64,000 nt of DNA, taken from Chthonomonadaceae bacterium (GTDB taxonomy: Bacteria > Armatimonadota > Chthonomonadetes > Chthonomonadales > Chthonomonadaceae). This document shows positions 1 through 8,635 of this stretch, piece by piece. The stretch covers positions 1 through 64,000 of the forward strand of contig DAIDHN010000003.1 of the NCBI GenBank assembly GCA_027459665.1. Direction: 5' to 3'. Both the position numbers and the translations under genes were made by a program. How positions within the stretch are numbered: the stretch's first letter is position 1; each line of letters opens with the position of its first letter. The notes beneath the pieces were generated by a model. That model saw nothing but the letters and a program-made list of their open reading frames with translations, was not told the origin of the DNA and made no database searches.

Positions 1-167
1 CTACAACCCGCCGCCCAGGTTCAACCCGCAGCCGCAGCGAAGTGCACCGCACTACAACCCGCCGCCCAGGTTCAACCCGCAGCCGCAGCGAAGTGCACCG
101 CACTACAACCCGCCGCCTAGGTTCAACCCGCAGCCGCAGCGAAGTGCACCGCACTACAACCCGCCGC
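1..167 (+). repeat. 51-bp tandem repeat, three units plus a partial fourth
   Basis: Units start at 1, 52 and 103, with a 14-base partial at 154. The period is exactly 51 bp, so reading frame is kept. The only difference between full units is a silent C-to-T at 118 (CCC to CCT), which implies recent duplication or strong homogenisation. The array may extend left of the window. Confidence 0.95.
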
Positions 168-232
168 AGCAGCATCAGAGAGGCTCTCCCCGCGGAGTAC
201 CTAACGGGAATGGCAGAGGCAGAGGGCGCTAG
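2..232 (+). CDS. C-terminal end of a proline-rich repeat protein (5' partial)
   Basis: An open frame enters from the left edge and stops at TAG 230-232, giving 76 residues. The visible part has three identical 17-residue repeats beginning YNPPPRFNPQPQ and ending RSAPH, the start of a fourth (YNPP), then a basic Gly/Arg tail ending NGNGRGRGR. Proline, asparagine, glutamine and arginine dominate, with no acidic residue, so this end is disordered and positively charged. Such tails occur on envelope-associated or nucleic-acid-binding proteins; which applies here cannot be told. I chose this frame over the other plus-strand frame because it gives a coherent repeat and because its stop meets the dinG stop. 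The protein's function is unknown. Confidence 0.65.
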   Translation, partial: YNPPPRFNPQPQRSAPHYNPPPRFNPQPQRSAPHYNPPPRFNPQPQRSAPHYNPPQQHQRGSPRGVPNGNGRGRGR

Positions 233-2283
233 ACCTCTGGTTCAGTCTCAGGTTCAGATTCTGCTTGTGCAGACTGAACCTGAGACTGTTGATGTTTACG
301 CCAGAATTTTTCCACCCTGCTCCACTTGCTTGCGCGAGTAGCCGGCGGCAGGTAGGTTACAAATTCATTTCCATATCTTTTTGTCAGCATTCTGGTATCC
401 AGAATGCACACAATACCCAAATCATCCTGTGTTCGAATCAACCTTCCAAACCCCTGCTTCAGCCTGATTTGCGCCTGAGGCAGCGAGAATTCCTGAAACC
501 AGTCTCCTCCAGCCTCGGTAATCGCGCGAGTTCGTGCCTGTGTAACCGGCGAGTCGGGCACCGCAAATGGCAGGCGGTCGATTACCACAAGGCTCAGCGC
601 CTCACCCCGCACATCCACCCCTTCCCAAAAGGTCTGCAGTCCCATCAGGCAGCCATTTCCGCTTCTGCGAAACTCATCCAGCAGTTTTGCAGGCGGCATG
701 TCTCCCTGCTTAAACAGAGGATAAGGCACAGAGGTTTGCAGAATTTCATGCACTGCGTTCATTGTATTGCGCGCTGTAAACAGCAAAAATGCTCTGCCTT
801 CGGTAAGGTTGAGCAGACGCACTATTTCTGCCGACATCTCATCGATGTAGTGCGTCTGCATGGTTTTGGGTGGTTCTGGCAGATGAGCCGGCACATAGAG
901 CAAAGCATGTTCGCGAAACGGAAAAGGGCTGCCCACTATTCTTTCAACAGTTTCGCCAGATATACCCAGTCTGTTTTGCAAATACTCAAACCCTCCCGAA
1001 TTGGCCAGTGTTGCCGAAATCAGCGATACACTGTTGTTCCTGCCTGCCGTTTTCTCTCTTTCCCACAGGCCCTGGGTCAAAATATCTGCCACCGAAACAG
1101 GTGTTGCATGCAGAACCACGCGCAGTTCCGGGTTTCTCCGGTTCGCCTGCCCCCGTTCCCCCCATCGTACCATTCCCTCCTTAGCCTCACCAAACAAAAG
1201 CGGCAGCTCTTCCCTGGCGCGCACGCATGATCGTGCAAAACCTTCCAGTATCTCCTTGCGGCCTTCTTCCGTCTTGGCAAAATCCAGCAATTCGTTCGCC
1301 AGTTCTGCCAGGGAAGTGCAGATGAGCGTCACCACCGATGTATTGTTTACTTGCTCTTCTGCAGTGAGCACATCCTGCATCAAAAATTCCTGCCTGTTCA
1401 CCTGGGCAAAATTCCCAAACAACTGTGAGTTCATCAACTCCAGAGCATTCAGCCGTTCCTCATCCAGATCAATGTCCATTCGCCTCAGTCTCTCCACCAG
1501 GGCAGGAATGCGCGTGCTTCCAAACTCCAGCCCAAAAGTACGGGAGGCAGTCTCTTCCAGCTGATGCGCCTCATCCATCACCACATGTTCATAGGCGGGG
1601 AGAAAGCCTGCATTTGGCTCATTTCTCCGTATAGCCAGGTCACTTAAAAAAAGAGCGTGGTTCACCACAACCAGTTGGCTCTCCTGTGCCAGATTGCGTG
1701 CCTGATAGTAAAAGCACCTGTTGTAATAAGGGCAGTCGGCAGCAGGGCAGCTATCCTGCGTACTGGCAAGGTCTGACCACGAAGAATAGGCTATGGGCAG
1801 ATCAGCAACATCTCCGCTGCATGAATCCTGCATGCTCCAGCGTTCTATCTGCTTCAGGGCAGGATCGGTAGAGAGAAACAGATCGTTTTTCGCATTGTGC
1901 AGCGCCAAAAGGCAAAGGTAGTTGGCTCTGCCTTTAAGAAGGCTCACTTTCACCCGGTTTTTTGCATAGGGCACAACCTGCATTGCCAGGGGGATGTCTT
2001 TGCGAACCAGCTGCTCCTGCAAGCCCAGGGTGTAGGTACTTACCACGGTTACTTTGCCGGCCAGTGCTGCGCGCACAGCGGGTATCAGATAGGCAAGTGA
2101 TTTTCCAACCCCTGTACCTGCCTCGGCCAGACAGATTTTTCCTTCACGCATCGACTGTTCTATAGCGCAGGCAACATCCACCTGCTCTTGTCTTGGCTCA
2201 TATCCAGTCAAGCTGCGCGACAGCGCTCCATCCGGTCCAAACAGCTGCTCCAGTTCCTGCTGCCAGTTTTTACCGGTACTCAT
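229..2283 (-). CDS. dinG: DinG-family ATP-dependent DNA helicase (XPD-like, iron-sulfur)
   Basis: An SF2 5'-3' helicase of 684 residues, acting on forked, R-loop or recombination substrates in the cytoplasm. The Walker A motif AGTGVGKS is at about residues 55-62 and the DEAH box at 237-240. Between them lie four cysteines (C124, C179, C184, C190) spaced as the 4Fe-4S ligands of the DinG/XPD group. The C-terminal helicase domain has GLQTFWEGVDVRG and ends with the QGFGRLIRT motif VI. It has no N-terminal exonuclease domain, so it is a plain DinG rather than the Firmicutes fusion type. Its stop codon shares bases with the stop of the convergent repeat protein. Confidence 0.93.
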   Translation of the reverse strand: MSTGKNWQQELEQLFGPDGALSRSLTGYEPRQEQVDVACAIEQSMREGKICLAEAGTGVGKSLAYLIPAVRAALAGKVTVVSTYTLGLQEQLVRKDIPLAMQVVPYAKNRVKVSLLKGRANYLCLLALHNAKNDLFLSTDPALKQIERWSMQDSCSGDVADLPIAYSSWSDLASTQDSCPAADCPYYNRCFYYQARNLAQESQLVVVNHALFLSDLAIRRNEPNAGFLPAYEHVVMDEAHQLEETASRTFGLEFGSTRIPALVERLRRMDIDLDEERLNALELMNSQLFGNFAQVNRQEFLMQDVLTAEEQVNNTSVVTLICTSLAELANELLDFAKTEEGRKEILEGFARSCVRAREELPLLFGEAKEGMVRWGERGQANRRNPELRVVLHATPVSVADILTQGLWEREKTAGRNNSVSLISATLANSGGFEYLQNRLGISGETVERIVGSPFPFREHALLYVPAHLPEPPKTMQTHYIDEMSAEIVRLLNLTEGRAFLLFTARNTMNAVHEILQTSVPYPLFKQGDMPPAKLLDEFRRSGNGCLMGLQTFWEGVDVRGEALSLVVIDRLPFAVPDSPVTQARTRAITEAGGDWFQEFSLPQAQIRLKQGFGRLIRTQDDLGIVCILDTRMLTKRYGNEFVTYLPPATRASKWSRVEKFWRKHQQSQVQSAQAESEPETEPEV

Positions 2284-2363
2284 TTTTATCTCGCTTATTC
2301 ACTGCAGGATTTTTCTTTCTTTCTGGTGAAAATTTGGCCAACTTCCTTTTCAGGAGACCGTTT

Positions 2364-3869
2364 ATGCCTACACGTCAGCTTTTCTTTTGCTTCCTAATCA
2401 CATTACTGTGCAGCAAACACTGTTTTTCGCAAACGATTACAGGAAATCCTTTGCAGGGCCTTTCTCAGCTCAAACCCTATGAAACCGAACGAGTGGCCTC
2501 AACCGACCCAAACTGGCAGCATGGCAATGGCGACTCCCGTTTTATAGCACCAGGAGCAACTCTCACCCTGGCGCAGCTGAATGGCCCAGGAAAAATAGTT
2601 CACTTCTGGAACACAGTAGCAGACAACGAGACCTACTGGCCCGAGCTTCTGGTACTGCGCATTTACTGGGATGGCGAAAAAAATCCCTCGGTTCAATGCC
2701 CCCTGGGCGACTTTTTTGGCGTCGGCTTTGGCCGCTCGGTTCCTTTTACCTCTCTTCCCGTGCGTGTCACCTCAGATGGGCGCGGGCGCAACTGCTACTG
2801 GCCAATGCCTTTCCGCAAATCTGCACTGATCACCATTACCAATGAGGGCACTGAGCCGGTGAATGCATTTTATTATTACCTTGATTGGCAAAAATGGAGA
2901 CACCTCCCGCGAACAACCGCGTATTTTCATGCCGTTTACCGCCAGGAATTTCCCTGCACATCAGGCAAAAACTACCAGATTGCCAACATACAAGGCAGCG
3001 GCCACTATGTGGGCACAGTGCTCTCCTGCTGGCAGCGTTCTCCCGGATGGTGGGGAGAAGGCAACGACTGGTTCACCATAGATGGAGAAAGCGAACCCCG
3101 TCTGAAGGGCACCGGCACAGAAGACTATTTTTGCGACGGCTGGGGCCTGAGACAGCAGTCTGGCCCATTCTACGGCGCTCCGCTGGTACAGCCGGATGCA
3201 GCAGGCAGCATTACCTCGGCATATCGCTGGCACATACCCGACCCGGTAGTGTTTCACAAATCGCTTCGCGTGGAGATACAGCACATGGGAGTGGTATGGA
3301 ACGCAGACGGCAGCTTTAAGTCAGGTTTTGGCGAGCGTTCAGACGACTACTCTTCTGTGGCATTCTGGTATCAGCAAGGCCCGCACCGGCCTGACCCTGT
3401 TTTGCCTTATGGCTACGCCCGCCTTCCCCTGGACATTCGCAGCACGGCTGCAGGAAGTACGCTGCTGCCAGCTGCAAAGGCTAGCCAAGGCAGTGTAACA
3501 GCGCAAAATCTGGGCTTTACTGCAGGAGCGCAGCTCTGGTGGCAGCCCGGCAATGGCAATCAAAAACTCACCATGCCTGTGCAGATAACTAAATCTGGTT
3601 TATACGATCTTACCCTCTTCTGCACCTATGCTCACGACTACGGCATTTACGCCATTGCCCTGGATGGAAAACAGCTGGGCGCTCCCGCAGACTTCTATGC
3701 ACAGAGCATTGCTATTCATCGCGTTACCCGCATGAATCTTTCTCTCACAGCGGGCACTCACCAGCTGGAGTTCACAGGCAGGGGGCACAACCCGGTATCT
3801 ATTGGCTACATGTTTGGTCTGGATGGCATTTTATTCACTCCGGAAGAGAATCCAACTCCTCAGCCCTGA
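2364..3869 (+). CDS. Secreted DUF2961 (GH172-like) protein
   Basis: 501 residues from ATG 2364, chosen because AGGAG sits just upstream (2352-2356) and a clean signal peptide follows (MPTRQLFFCFLITLLCS, likely cut before QTITG). Hallmarks of DUF2961 are visible: FIAPGATLTLAQLNGPGKI near the mature start and the central GTGTEDYFCDGWG segment. Part of this family has been reclassified as GH172, with fructofuranosidase, difructose-anhydride and arabinofuranan-cleaving members, so a glycan-cleaving role outside the cytoplasm is likely but the substrate is unknown. A C-terminal beta-sandwich (about residues 395-490, ending GYMFGLDGILF) resembles the family's second domain. The 3' end overlaps convergent tdk by 35 bp. 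Confidence 0.85.
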   Translation: MPTRQLFFCFLITLLCSKHCFSQTITGNPLQGLSQLKPYETERVASTDPNWQHGNGDSRFIAPGATLTLAQLNGPGKIVHFWNTVADNETYWPELLVLRIYWDGEKNPSVQCPLGDFFGVGFGRSVPFTSLPVRVTSDGRGRNCYWPMPFRKSALITITNEGTEPVNAFYYYLDWQKWRHLPRTTAYFHAVYRQEFPCTSGKNYQIANIQGSGHYVGTVLSCWQRSPGWWGEGNDWFTIDGESEPRLKGTGTEDYFCDGWGLRQQSGPFYGAPLVQPDAAGSITSAYRWHIPDPVVFHKSLRVEIQHMGVVWNADGSFKSGFGERSDDYSSVAFWYQQGPHRPDPVLPYGYARLPLDIRSTAAGSTLLPAAKASQGSVTAQNLGFTAGAQLWWQPGNGNQKLTMPVQITKSGLYDLTLFCTYAHDYGIYAIALDGKQLGAPADFYAQSIAIHRVTRMNLSLTAGTHQLEFTGRGHNPVSIGYMFGLDGILFTPEENPTPQP

Positions 3870-4533
3870 CAGACGTCTCTCTGCCGAAAAACAGGGGCAG
3901 CTGTTCTCTAACCGGCTTCCCCTGTTGTGAGGGTCGCTTGCAGTAATTTCGTGATGCTTTGCCCGGTGCATTGCGCACCCTGTGGCAGCTGCGGCAGCGC
4001 GCTTCATAACTCTCTTCAGCCCCAATCAGAATGATTGGCTCATTCCATGAGGCAGGCCGCCCGTCTACCAGACGCTGGGTGCGGCTTGCCTCCCTGCCGC
4101 AGACCTTGCATATGGCATGCAGCTTAACCACATTGTCTGCAAGCGCAAGCAGCCTGGGCATAAAAGAAAAAGGCATTCCCCTAAAATCCTGGTCCAAACC
4201 GGCGGCAATCACCTCTTTTCCGGCATCCGCCATACTGCACAGCAGGTCTACAATCCCATCCTCAAAAAACTGTACCTCTTCAATTCCCACCACATCTATG
4301 TCTGGCAGCAGCGTATTCTGCAGCGTCTCTATGCCTGAAACGGCATAAGCCAGAAAACTTGCCCCATCATGTGTGCGTATCACCGTGGTATCGCAGCGGG
4401 TTTCCAGCGCGCTTTTGAATACCTGCACACTCTTGCGCGCGTGCATTGCCCGTCTCACCAGTCGAATTAGCTCTTCGGTTTTGCCAGAAAACATGCTGCC
4501 GCATATCACGGTAAGCGAGCCTGTTTTCTTCAT
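3835..4533 (-). CDS. tdk: Thymidine kinase (type II, TK1-like)
   Basis: Phosphorylates thymidine to dTMP in the salvage pathway. 232 residues. The P-loop GSMFSGKTEELIR is at about 12-24, the GIEEVQFF motif holds the Walker-B-like segment near residue 88, and a zinc-binding lasso is formed by CKVC and CRSCH. The C-terminus is about 35 residues longer than usual, and this basic, low-complexity tail overlaps the convergent DUF2961 gene. Its ATG overlaps the TGA of dedA (ATGA, 4530-4533), so the two are translationally coupled in the queA operon. Confidence 0.95.
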   Translation of the reverse strand: MKKTGSLTVICGSMFSGKTEELIRLVRRAMHARKSVQVFKSALETRCDTTVIRTHDGASFLAYAVSGIETLQNTLLPDIDVVGIEEVQFFEDGIVDLLCSMADAGKEVIAAGLDQDFRGMPFSFMPRLLALADNVVKLHAICKVCGREASRTQRLVDGRPASWNEPIILIGAEESYEARCRSCHRVRNAPGKASRNYCKRPSQQGKPVREQLPLFFGRETSVRAEELDSLPE

Positions 4534-5177
4534 GCGCTCTCTTCCTCATCTGGCTGCAAGTGATGTTTCAGCCAAAGTACAAACAGTACTGCCGCTGCAG
4601 CAGTGATGAGGGCATCTGCACCATGAAACCATACTTTCAGCTCGCGAATATGCCCCTGCACCAGCACACCAAGCCAGGCAAGTGCGTAGCACCAGGGAAG
4701 CGAACCTACAAAGGAGAGCAGTAGAAACCTGGGAAAATTCATGTTTGCTATCCCTGCCGGCAGCGAGATAAAAGTGCGTACTACGGGCAGCAGTCTGGCA
4801 AGAAAAACAGTGGCTTCTCCGCGGCGCTGAAACCAGATTTCCGACCGCTCTACATCTTTTTTGCGCAGCAGTATGTAGCGGCCATACTTGTAGATAAACT
4901 CTCTTCCCCCTTTTGCCCCCACCCACCAGGCCAGTGCAGAACCGAGCAGACACCCCAGTGCGCCCGACCAGGCCACCAGATGAAGATTGAGAGGCGCTGT
5001 GCCATGTGCAGAAGCAATAGATACAACAGTGATGGCTCCGGCAAATGGCATAATCACCTCGCTTGGCAGCGGGATGCAGGCACTTTCAAGCGTCATAAGC
5101 AGCACAATCCCCGGATATCCGCCAAACCTGATCACGTGTTCTATCCAGGCGCTTAATGCGGAAAGCAAATGGTTCAA
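4530..5177 (-). CDS. DedA-family inner-membrane protein
   Basis: 215 residues with several hydrophobic helices. DedA/SNARE-associated features are the early LESACIPLPSEVIMPFAG segment with conserved acidic and proline residues, and the long re-entrant region RRGEATVFLARLLPVVRTF followed by SLPAGIANM. Family members are polytopic membrane proteins linked to lipid-carrier (undecaprenyl phosphate, phosphatidylethanolamine) recycling and membrane potential. Which lipid this one handles cannot be read from sequence. It sits between a glycosyltransferase and tdk in one operon; the glycosyltransferase makes an envelope-lipid role reasonable. Confidence 0.9.
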   Translation of the reverse strand: MNHLLSALSAWIEHVIRFGGYPGIVLLMTLESACIPLPSEVIMPFAGAITVVSIASAHGTAPLNLHLVAWSGALGCLLGSALAWWVGAKGGREFIYKYGRYILLRKKDVERSEIWFQRRGEATVFLARLLPVVRTFISLPAGIANMNFPRFLLLSFVGSLPWCYALAWLGVLVQGHIRELKVWFHGADALITAAAAVLFVLWLKHHLQPDEEESA

Positions 5178-5196
5178 AAAAGTCTATTCCTTCCGT

Positions 5197-6519
5197 TCAG
5201 GTTTGCGAATCTGTAAAATCGCCTGCTTCCGAAACCGCATACAGCAAAGGGTCATCTGCAGCAGGCGCTTTGAAAGTATCTTGATGCGTAGGATGTGAAA
5301 GCGCGCAGGCATACACCTTCATCACTTTTTCAAGCATGGCGTCTGGAGTAAATTTTCGGGCATTTCGACGTGCATTCTGCCTCATCTGCACTGCAAGCTC
5401 AGGCTGCTGCAGTATGCGCAGCACGGCGGCGGAGTATTGTGGAATATCACCGCAGGGAACTCTGAAACCATCTTCGCCATGCTGCACGGTCTCCGGTGCT
5501 CCGCCGGCATCCATCACCACGCAGGGCGTACCTGCAGCACGTGCCTCCCCTATCACCAGCCCCTGGGTTTCTGAAGGCGAGGGAAAACAGAATACATCGG
5601 CAGAGGCGTACAGGCTGTCGAGTTCTGTACGCGGCTGTGCGCCCAGAAACAGAACAGACTCATTCAACCCAAGTGCATAGGCGCGCGCATGCAAGTCTTC
5701 TTCTTCTGCACCGCAGCCGGCCAGAGCCAGCCGAGCTTCTGGCATTGCATTTCTAACGCCTGCAAATGCCTCCAGCAGCCAGTCCACATGTTTTTCCCGC
5801 ACTAGCCTGCCAGCATAAAGCAGCAGCGGCGTATTATCCTCCAGTCCTATGCGGCGCCGTGCAAGGCTTCGTGCAGATGCGCTCACCGTTTCTCGCGACG
5901 GGGTTGGAATGCCTGAGGGAATCACTTCGATGGGCTGCTCTACCCCCAGCTTGCGAAGCTCGCGTGATGCAACAACAGATGGGCAGATAATCTGGCTGCA
6001 GCGGTTGTAGTACCAGGGCAGATATTTCTCAATGAGCAGCTGCGTAGCATTCTCAGGCAGCAAAGGCATGTAGTGACTGTAACGGCTGTAGAGGGTGTGA
6101 AAAGTGGTCACCAGGGGCAGACGGTGCTGTCCTGCCAGCCTGGCGCCCGTAAGTCCCAGCACAAACGGGGTATGGGTATGCACCACATTCAAACGCAAAT
6201 CTGCAAAGTGAGAGGCAAGAGCAATCCGTGGGAAAAATGGGTACGCCAGCGGGTAATCGCGATTAAACACACTCACAAATGAGGGGAACCTAAGTACATT
6301 GGCTTCGGACTGCTGTTGTTGCTGATGTGCCGGTGCAAACACGAACACATGATGTTTTCGCGCTCGCAATGCGCTTACCAGCGTGAGCAGCGAGGTAGTG
6401 ACGCCATTCTGCACGGGATGAAAGCTTTCGCTGAACATGCCAACGCGCAGGCAGTTTCTATAAACTGCCGAGTCTTCTGCTGCCGTTTCCCGGTTTGTTC
6501 TGGCTTTGCTGCTCCGCAT
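5197..6519 (-). CDS. GT4-family (GT-B fold) glycosyltransferase
   Basis: 440 residues. The N-terminal Rossmann half starts MFSESFHPVQNGVTTSLL at about residue 28, typical of diacylglycerol or phosphatidylinositol glycosyltransferases of the Cps/PimB/UgtP-like GT4 group. The donor-binding half has LLYAGRLVREKHVDWLLEAF and the EX7E motif in SETQGLVIGEA. It therefore likely transfers a hexose from a nucleotide sugar to a membrane lipid or glycan at the cytoplasmic face. It lies 3 bp after an HTH gene and upstream of dedA. The 27 residues before MFSES are polar and could be a non-conserved extension. Confidence 0.88.
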   Translation of the reverse strand: MRSSKARTNRETAAEDSAVYRNCLRVGMFSESFHPVQNGVTTSLLTLVSALRARKHHVFVFAPAHQQQQQSEANVLRFPSFVSVFNRDYPLAYPFFPRIALASHFADLRLNVVHTHTPFVLGLTGARLAGQHRLPLVTTFHTLYSRYSHYMPLLPENATQLLIEKYLPWYYNRCSQIICPSVVASRELRKLGVEQPIEVIPSGIPTPSRETVSASARSLARRRIGLEDNTPLLLYAGRLVREKHVDWLLEAFAGVRNAMPEARLALAGCGAEEEDLHARAYALGLNESVLFLGAQPRTELDSLYASADVFCFPSPSETQGLVIGEARAAGTPCVVMDAGGAPETVQHGEDGFRVPCGDIPQYSAAVLRILQQPELAVQMRQNARRNARKFTPDAMLEKVMKVYACALSHPTHQDTFKAPAADDPLLYAVSEAGDFTDSQT

Positions 6520-6522
6520 AAA

Positions 6523-7245
6523 CTATCCTTCATCCGCCTGCTGTTTTTCCAGAAACTCCATCACATCCGCCAGCCGAAAGCGCCGCTGGCGTGTTTCCCT
6601 TCCAGCTGCCTCTTCGTCGTTGGTGCGTACAGATCGCACAGGTTCTTTGCGATATGCTTTCAGAATGCCGCGGTTGTTGTAGCGGCGCACAGTAGCAGCG
6701 CACACATTCAGCAGGCGTGCTGTTTCTTCAAGGGTAAGCACAGGGTTAATGAGCCGATCTATGAGGGCAGCGCGGCTTTGCAGCGCCTCTGCAATCGCCG
6801 GCGAGCTGCTCGTTATGCCTTCTACCTCTGGCAGTGCAAGCAGCTGCATCATTCTGGCCGCCATCTCTGCATAGGCTGTGCCGGCGCCGGGCACATGCAC
6901 AGCTTTTTCCTCTTCCTGTCTCGGCTGCGTTTCTCTCAGATGAGAAGGAAGGTATGTGCCTATGTCTGGAATGGCGGTATTGAGTATAGGCACAGCAAAC
7001 ATGCTTGCCCGCTCTGGCCCCAGCCCGCCGGATGCAGCAGGAAAGATTGAGACAGACCCTTGCTTTTCTTCACCAGAAAGCATAGAGTCAGGCAAATGCA
7101 TAATGATTGTGCTGGAAGCCCCTACTATTCCATTTTGCACCTGTATGCTTTCTTCTGCAGCAAGAGGCAACTGCTCCCCTGCCTCAGTTTCCGGGGCTTC
7201 TACAAACTGCGATTCCAGGTATTTTTGCCAGTCTTCCAGTCGCAA
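6523..7245 (-). CDS. Helix-turn-helix (MerR/BldC/excisionase-like) DNA-binding protein
   Basis: 240 residues. The C-terminal third carries a winged-helix DNA-binding domain: LTLEETARLLNVCAATVRRY is the HTH, followed after an Arg-rich linker by RRFRLADVMEFLEKQ, the usual end of BldC/MerR-type domains. The first 150 residues are polar and low in complexity with no recognisable effector domain, so what it senses is unknown. The gene is embedded in the queA operon immediately before the glycosyltransferase. It may regulate that operon, but this is inferred only from position. Confidence 0.75.
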   Translation of the reverse strand: MRLEDWQKYLESQFVEAPETEAGEQLPLAAEESIQVQNGIVGASSTIIMHLPDSMLSGEEKQGSVSIFPAASGGLGPERASMFAVPILNTAIPDIGTYLPSHLRETQPRQEEEKAVHVPGAGTAYAEMAARMMQLLALPEVEGITSSSPAIAEALQSRAALIDRLINPVLTLEETARLLNVCAATVRRYNNRGILKAYRKEPVRSVRTNDEEAAGRETRQRRFRLADVMEFLEKQQADEG

Positions 7246-7272
7246 GTTAAATCCCTTTCCAATTCAAGCCTG

Positions 7273-8313
7273 TCAGAGTATCAGCATAGCATCGCCAAAA
7301 CTGAAAAAACGGTAGCCTTGCTTTACTGCATCATTGTAGGCATCCAGTATAAGTTCTCTTCCTGCCAGTGCGCTTACCAGCATGAGCAGCGTAGAACAGG
7401 GCAAATGAAAATTGGTAAGCAGGGCATCTACCGCTCGAAAAGCGTAACCTGGTGTAATAAACAAACGGGTTACGCCATAAAAGGGAGCGGTGCGCATACC
7501 TGCAGAGGCGGTTTGGGCTGCGCTTTCCAGGGTGCGTACGCTGGTAGTGCCCACTGCCACAACCCGCCCGGCAGCGCTATTGATTTTATCGGCGGTTTCA
7601 CTGCTCAGTTCTGCCCATTCGCCATGCATTTCATGCTCTGCCACCCTGCCAGCACGCACAGGGCGAAAGGTATCGGTAGAAACATGCAGGGTTACTTTCA
7701 CCTGCTCCACTCCCTCTTGTTCAAGCTGCTTCAGCATCGCCTCGGTAAAATGCAGCCCTGCAGTCGGGGCAGCTGCCGAACCTGGCCGGCACCCGTACAC
7801 AGTTTGGTAGCGCTCTTCTTCCTCGGCAGAGAGTGACTGATGAATATAGGGCGGCAGGGGGATTTCTCCCCAGTGTTCCACGCGCTGCAGCGCTTCAGGC
7901 GACTCGAATTCTATTTCCCTGCTGCCATCCTTCAGTACACCGCACACCGTCACTATTTCCTGCCTGTCTTCTGGCCCAAGCAGCGTCAGTCTGGTTCCCA
8001 GGCGCATCGGTCTGCCCGGCCGCACAATGCATTCCCTGCTGGCAGCCCCCGTGCACCGGGTAAGCAGTACCTCGGCAGGCAGTCCATTGGGCCGAAGCGC
8101 CTGCAGCCGCCGGGCAGACACGCGGGTATCATTGAGAACCAGCAAGTCTGAGCTGTGCAGATACGACGGCAGATCGGTGAAGCTGCCATGCTCCCAAGAC
8201 CCCTTTTCACGGTTCACCACCATCAATCGCGAGTTTCCCCTGGGAAGCGGAAATTGCGCTATGAGATGAGGTGGAAGGTGGTATTCAAAATCTGTGGTAA
8301 GCATGTCGGGCAC
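7273..8313 (-). CDS. queA: S-adenosylmethionine:tRNA ribosyltransferase-isomerase
   Basis: Transfers and isomerises the ribosyl moiety of SAM onto 7-aminomethyl-7-deazaguanine in tRNA, giving epoxyqueuosine at the wobble base. 346 residues, the standard length. Signature stretches are DFEYHLPPHLIAQFPL at the N-terminus, SDLLVLNDTRVSARRL, PTAGLHFTEAML, and NFHLPCSTLLMLVSALAG near the end. The start is a GTG at 8313, supported by AAGGAG eight bases upstream; an ATG three codons later is the alternative. It is the first gene of a five-gene operon (queA, HTH, glycosyltransferase, dedA, tdk). Confidence 0.96.
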   Translation of the reverse strand: MPDMLTTDFEYHLPPHLIAQFPLPRGNSRLMVVNREKGSWEHGSFTDLPSYLHSSDLLVLNDTRVSARRLQALRPNGLPAEVLLTRCTGAASRECIVRPGRPMRLGTRLTLLGPEDRQEIVTVCGVLKDGSREIEFESPEALQRVEHWGEIPLPPYIHQSLSAEEEERYQTVYGCRPGSAAAPTAGLHFTEAMLKQLEQEGVEQVKVTLHVSTDTFRPVRAGRVAEHEMHGEWAELSSETADKINSAAGRVVAVGTTSVRTLESAAQTASAGMRTAPFYGVTRLFITPGYAFRAVDALLTNFHLPCSTLLMLVSALAGRELILDAYNDAVKQGYRFFSFGDAMLIL

Positions 8314-8332
8314 TGCATATTCTCCTTATTGT

Positions 8333-8362
8333 ATTGTAACCAAGTATAGAGAAACATGTCAA
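8333..8362 (-). promoter_or_regulatory. Sigma-70-type promoter of the queA operon
   Basis: On the minus strand TTGACA (8362-8357) and TACAAT (8338-8333) are separated by 18 bases. This places the transcript start about 12 bases before the queA ribosome-binding site, leaving a very short leader. The two hexamers match the vegetative consensus at 6/6 and 5/6 positions. Confidence 0.7.
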
Positions 8363-8635
8363 TGCCAAAACGCGACGGGGATAGCTGTTTTGTACAGGAA
8401 TACTTGTATGCACTTTTCAAGCTTCTCTTGTCTGCCACTCAGCGGCGACTCTCATTGCCGCACAAAAGCAGGGGCCTCAAAACTTCTGACTTGTGAAAAT
8501 TCATCAAATCAAACGTGGTATCCTTTCATGCCAGTACAATTGATAGCAGTCGGCCTGACTGGCTGACAGCTGCAAGCCAGACAGCAGAAATAGCTGGCAT
8601 TTTTACGAAAGCACACAAGCTCTTGGGGGGCGCAT
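8363..8635. other. Intergenic region between queA and pabB-pabC, no gene seen
   Basis: This stretch separates divergent queA and pabBC. A 46-codon open frame (8356-8499, plus strand) has no ribosome-binding site and no recognisable product. The segment must contain the pabBC promoter, but no hexamer pair is convincing. No riboswitch-like fold was recognised. Confidence 0.5.

Noticed and set aside
8356-8499. A 46-codon plus-strand frame before pabB
   Set aside because: It has no ribosome-binding site and overlaps the queA promoter.
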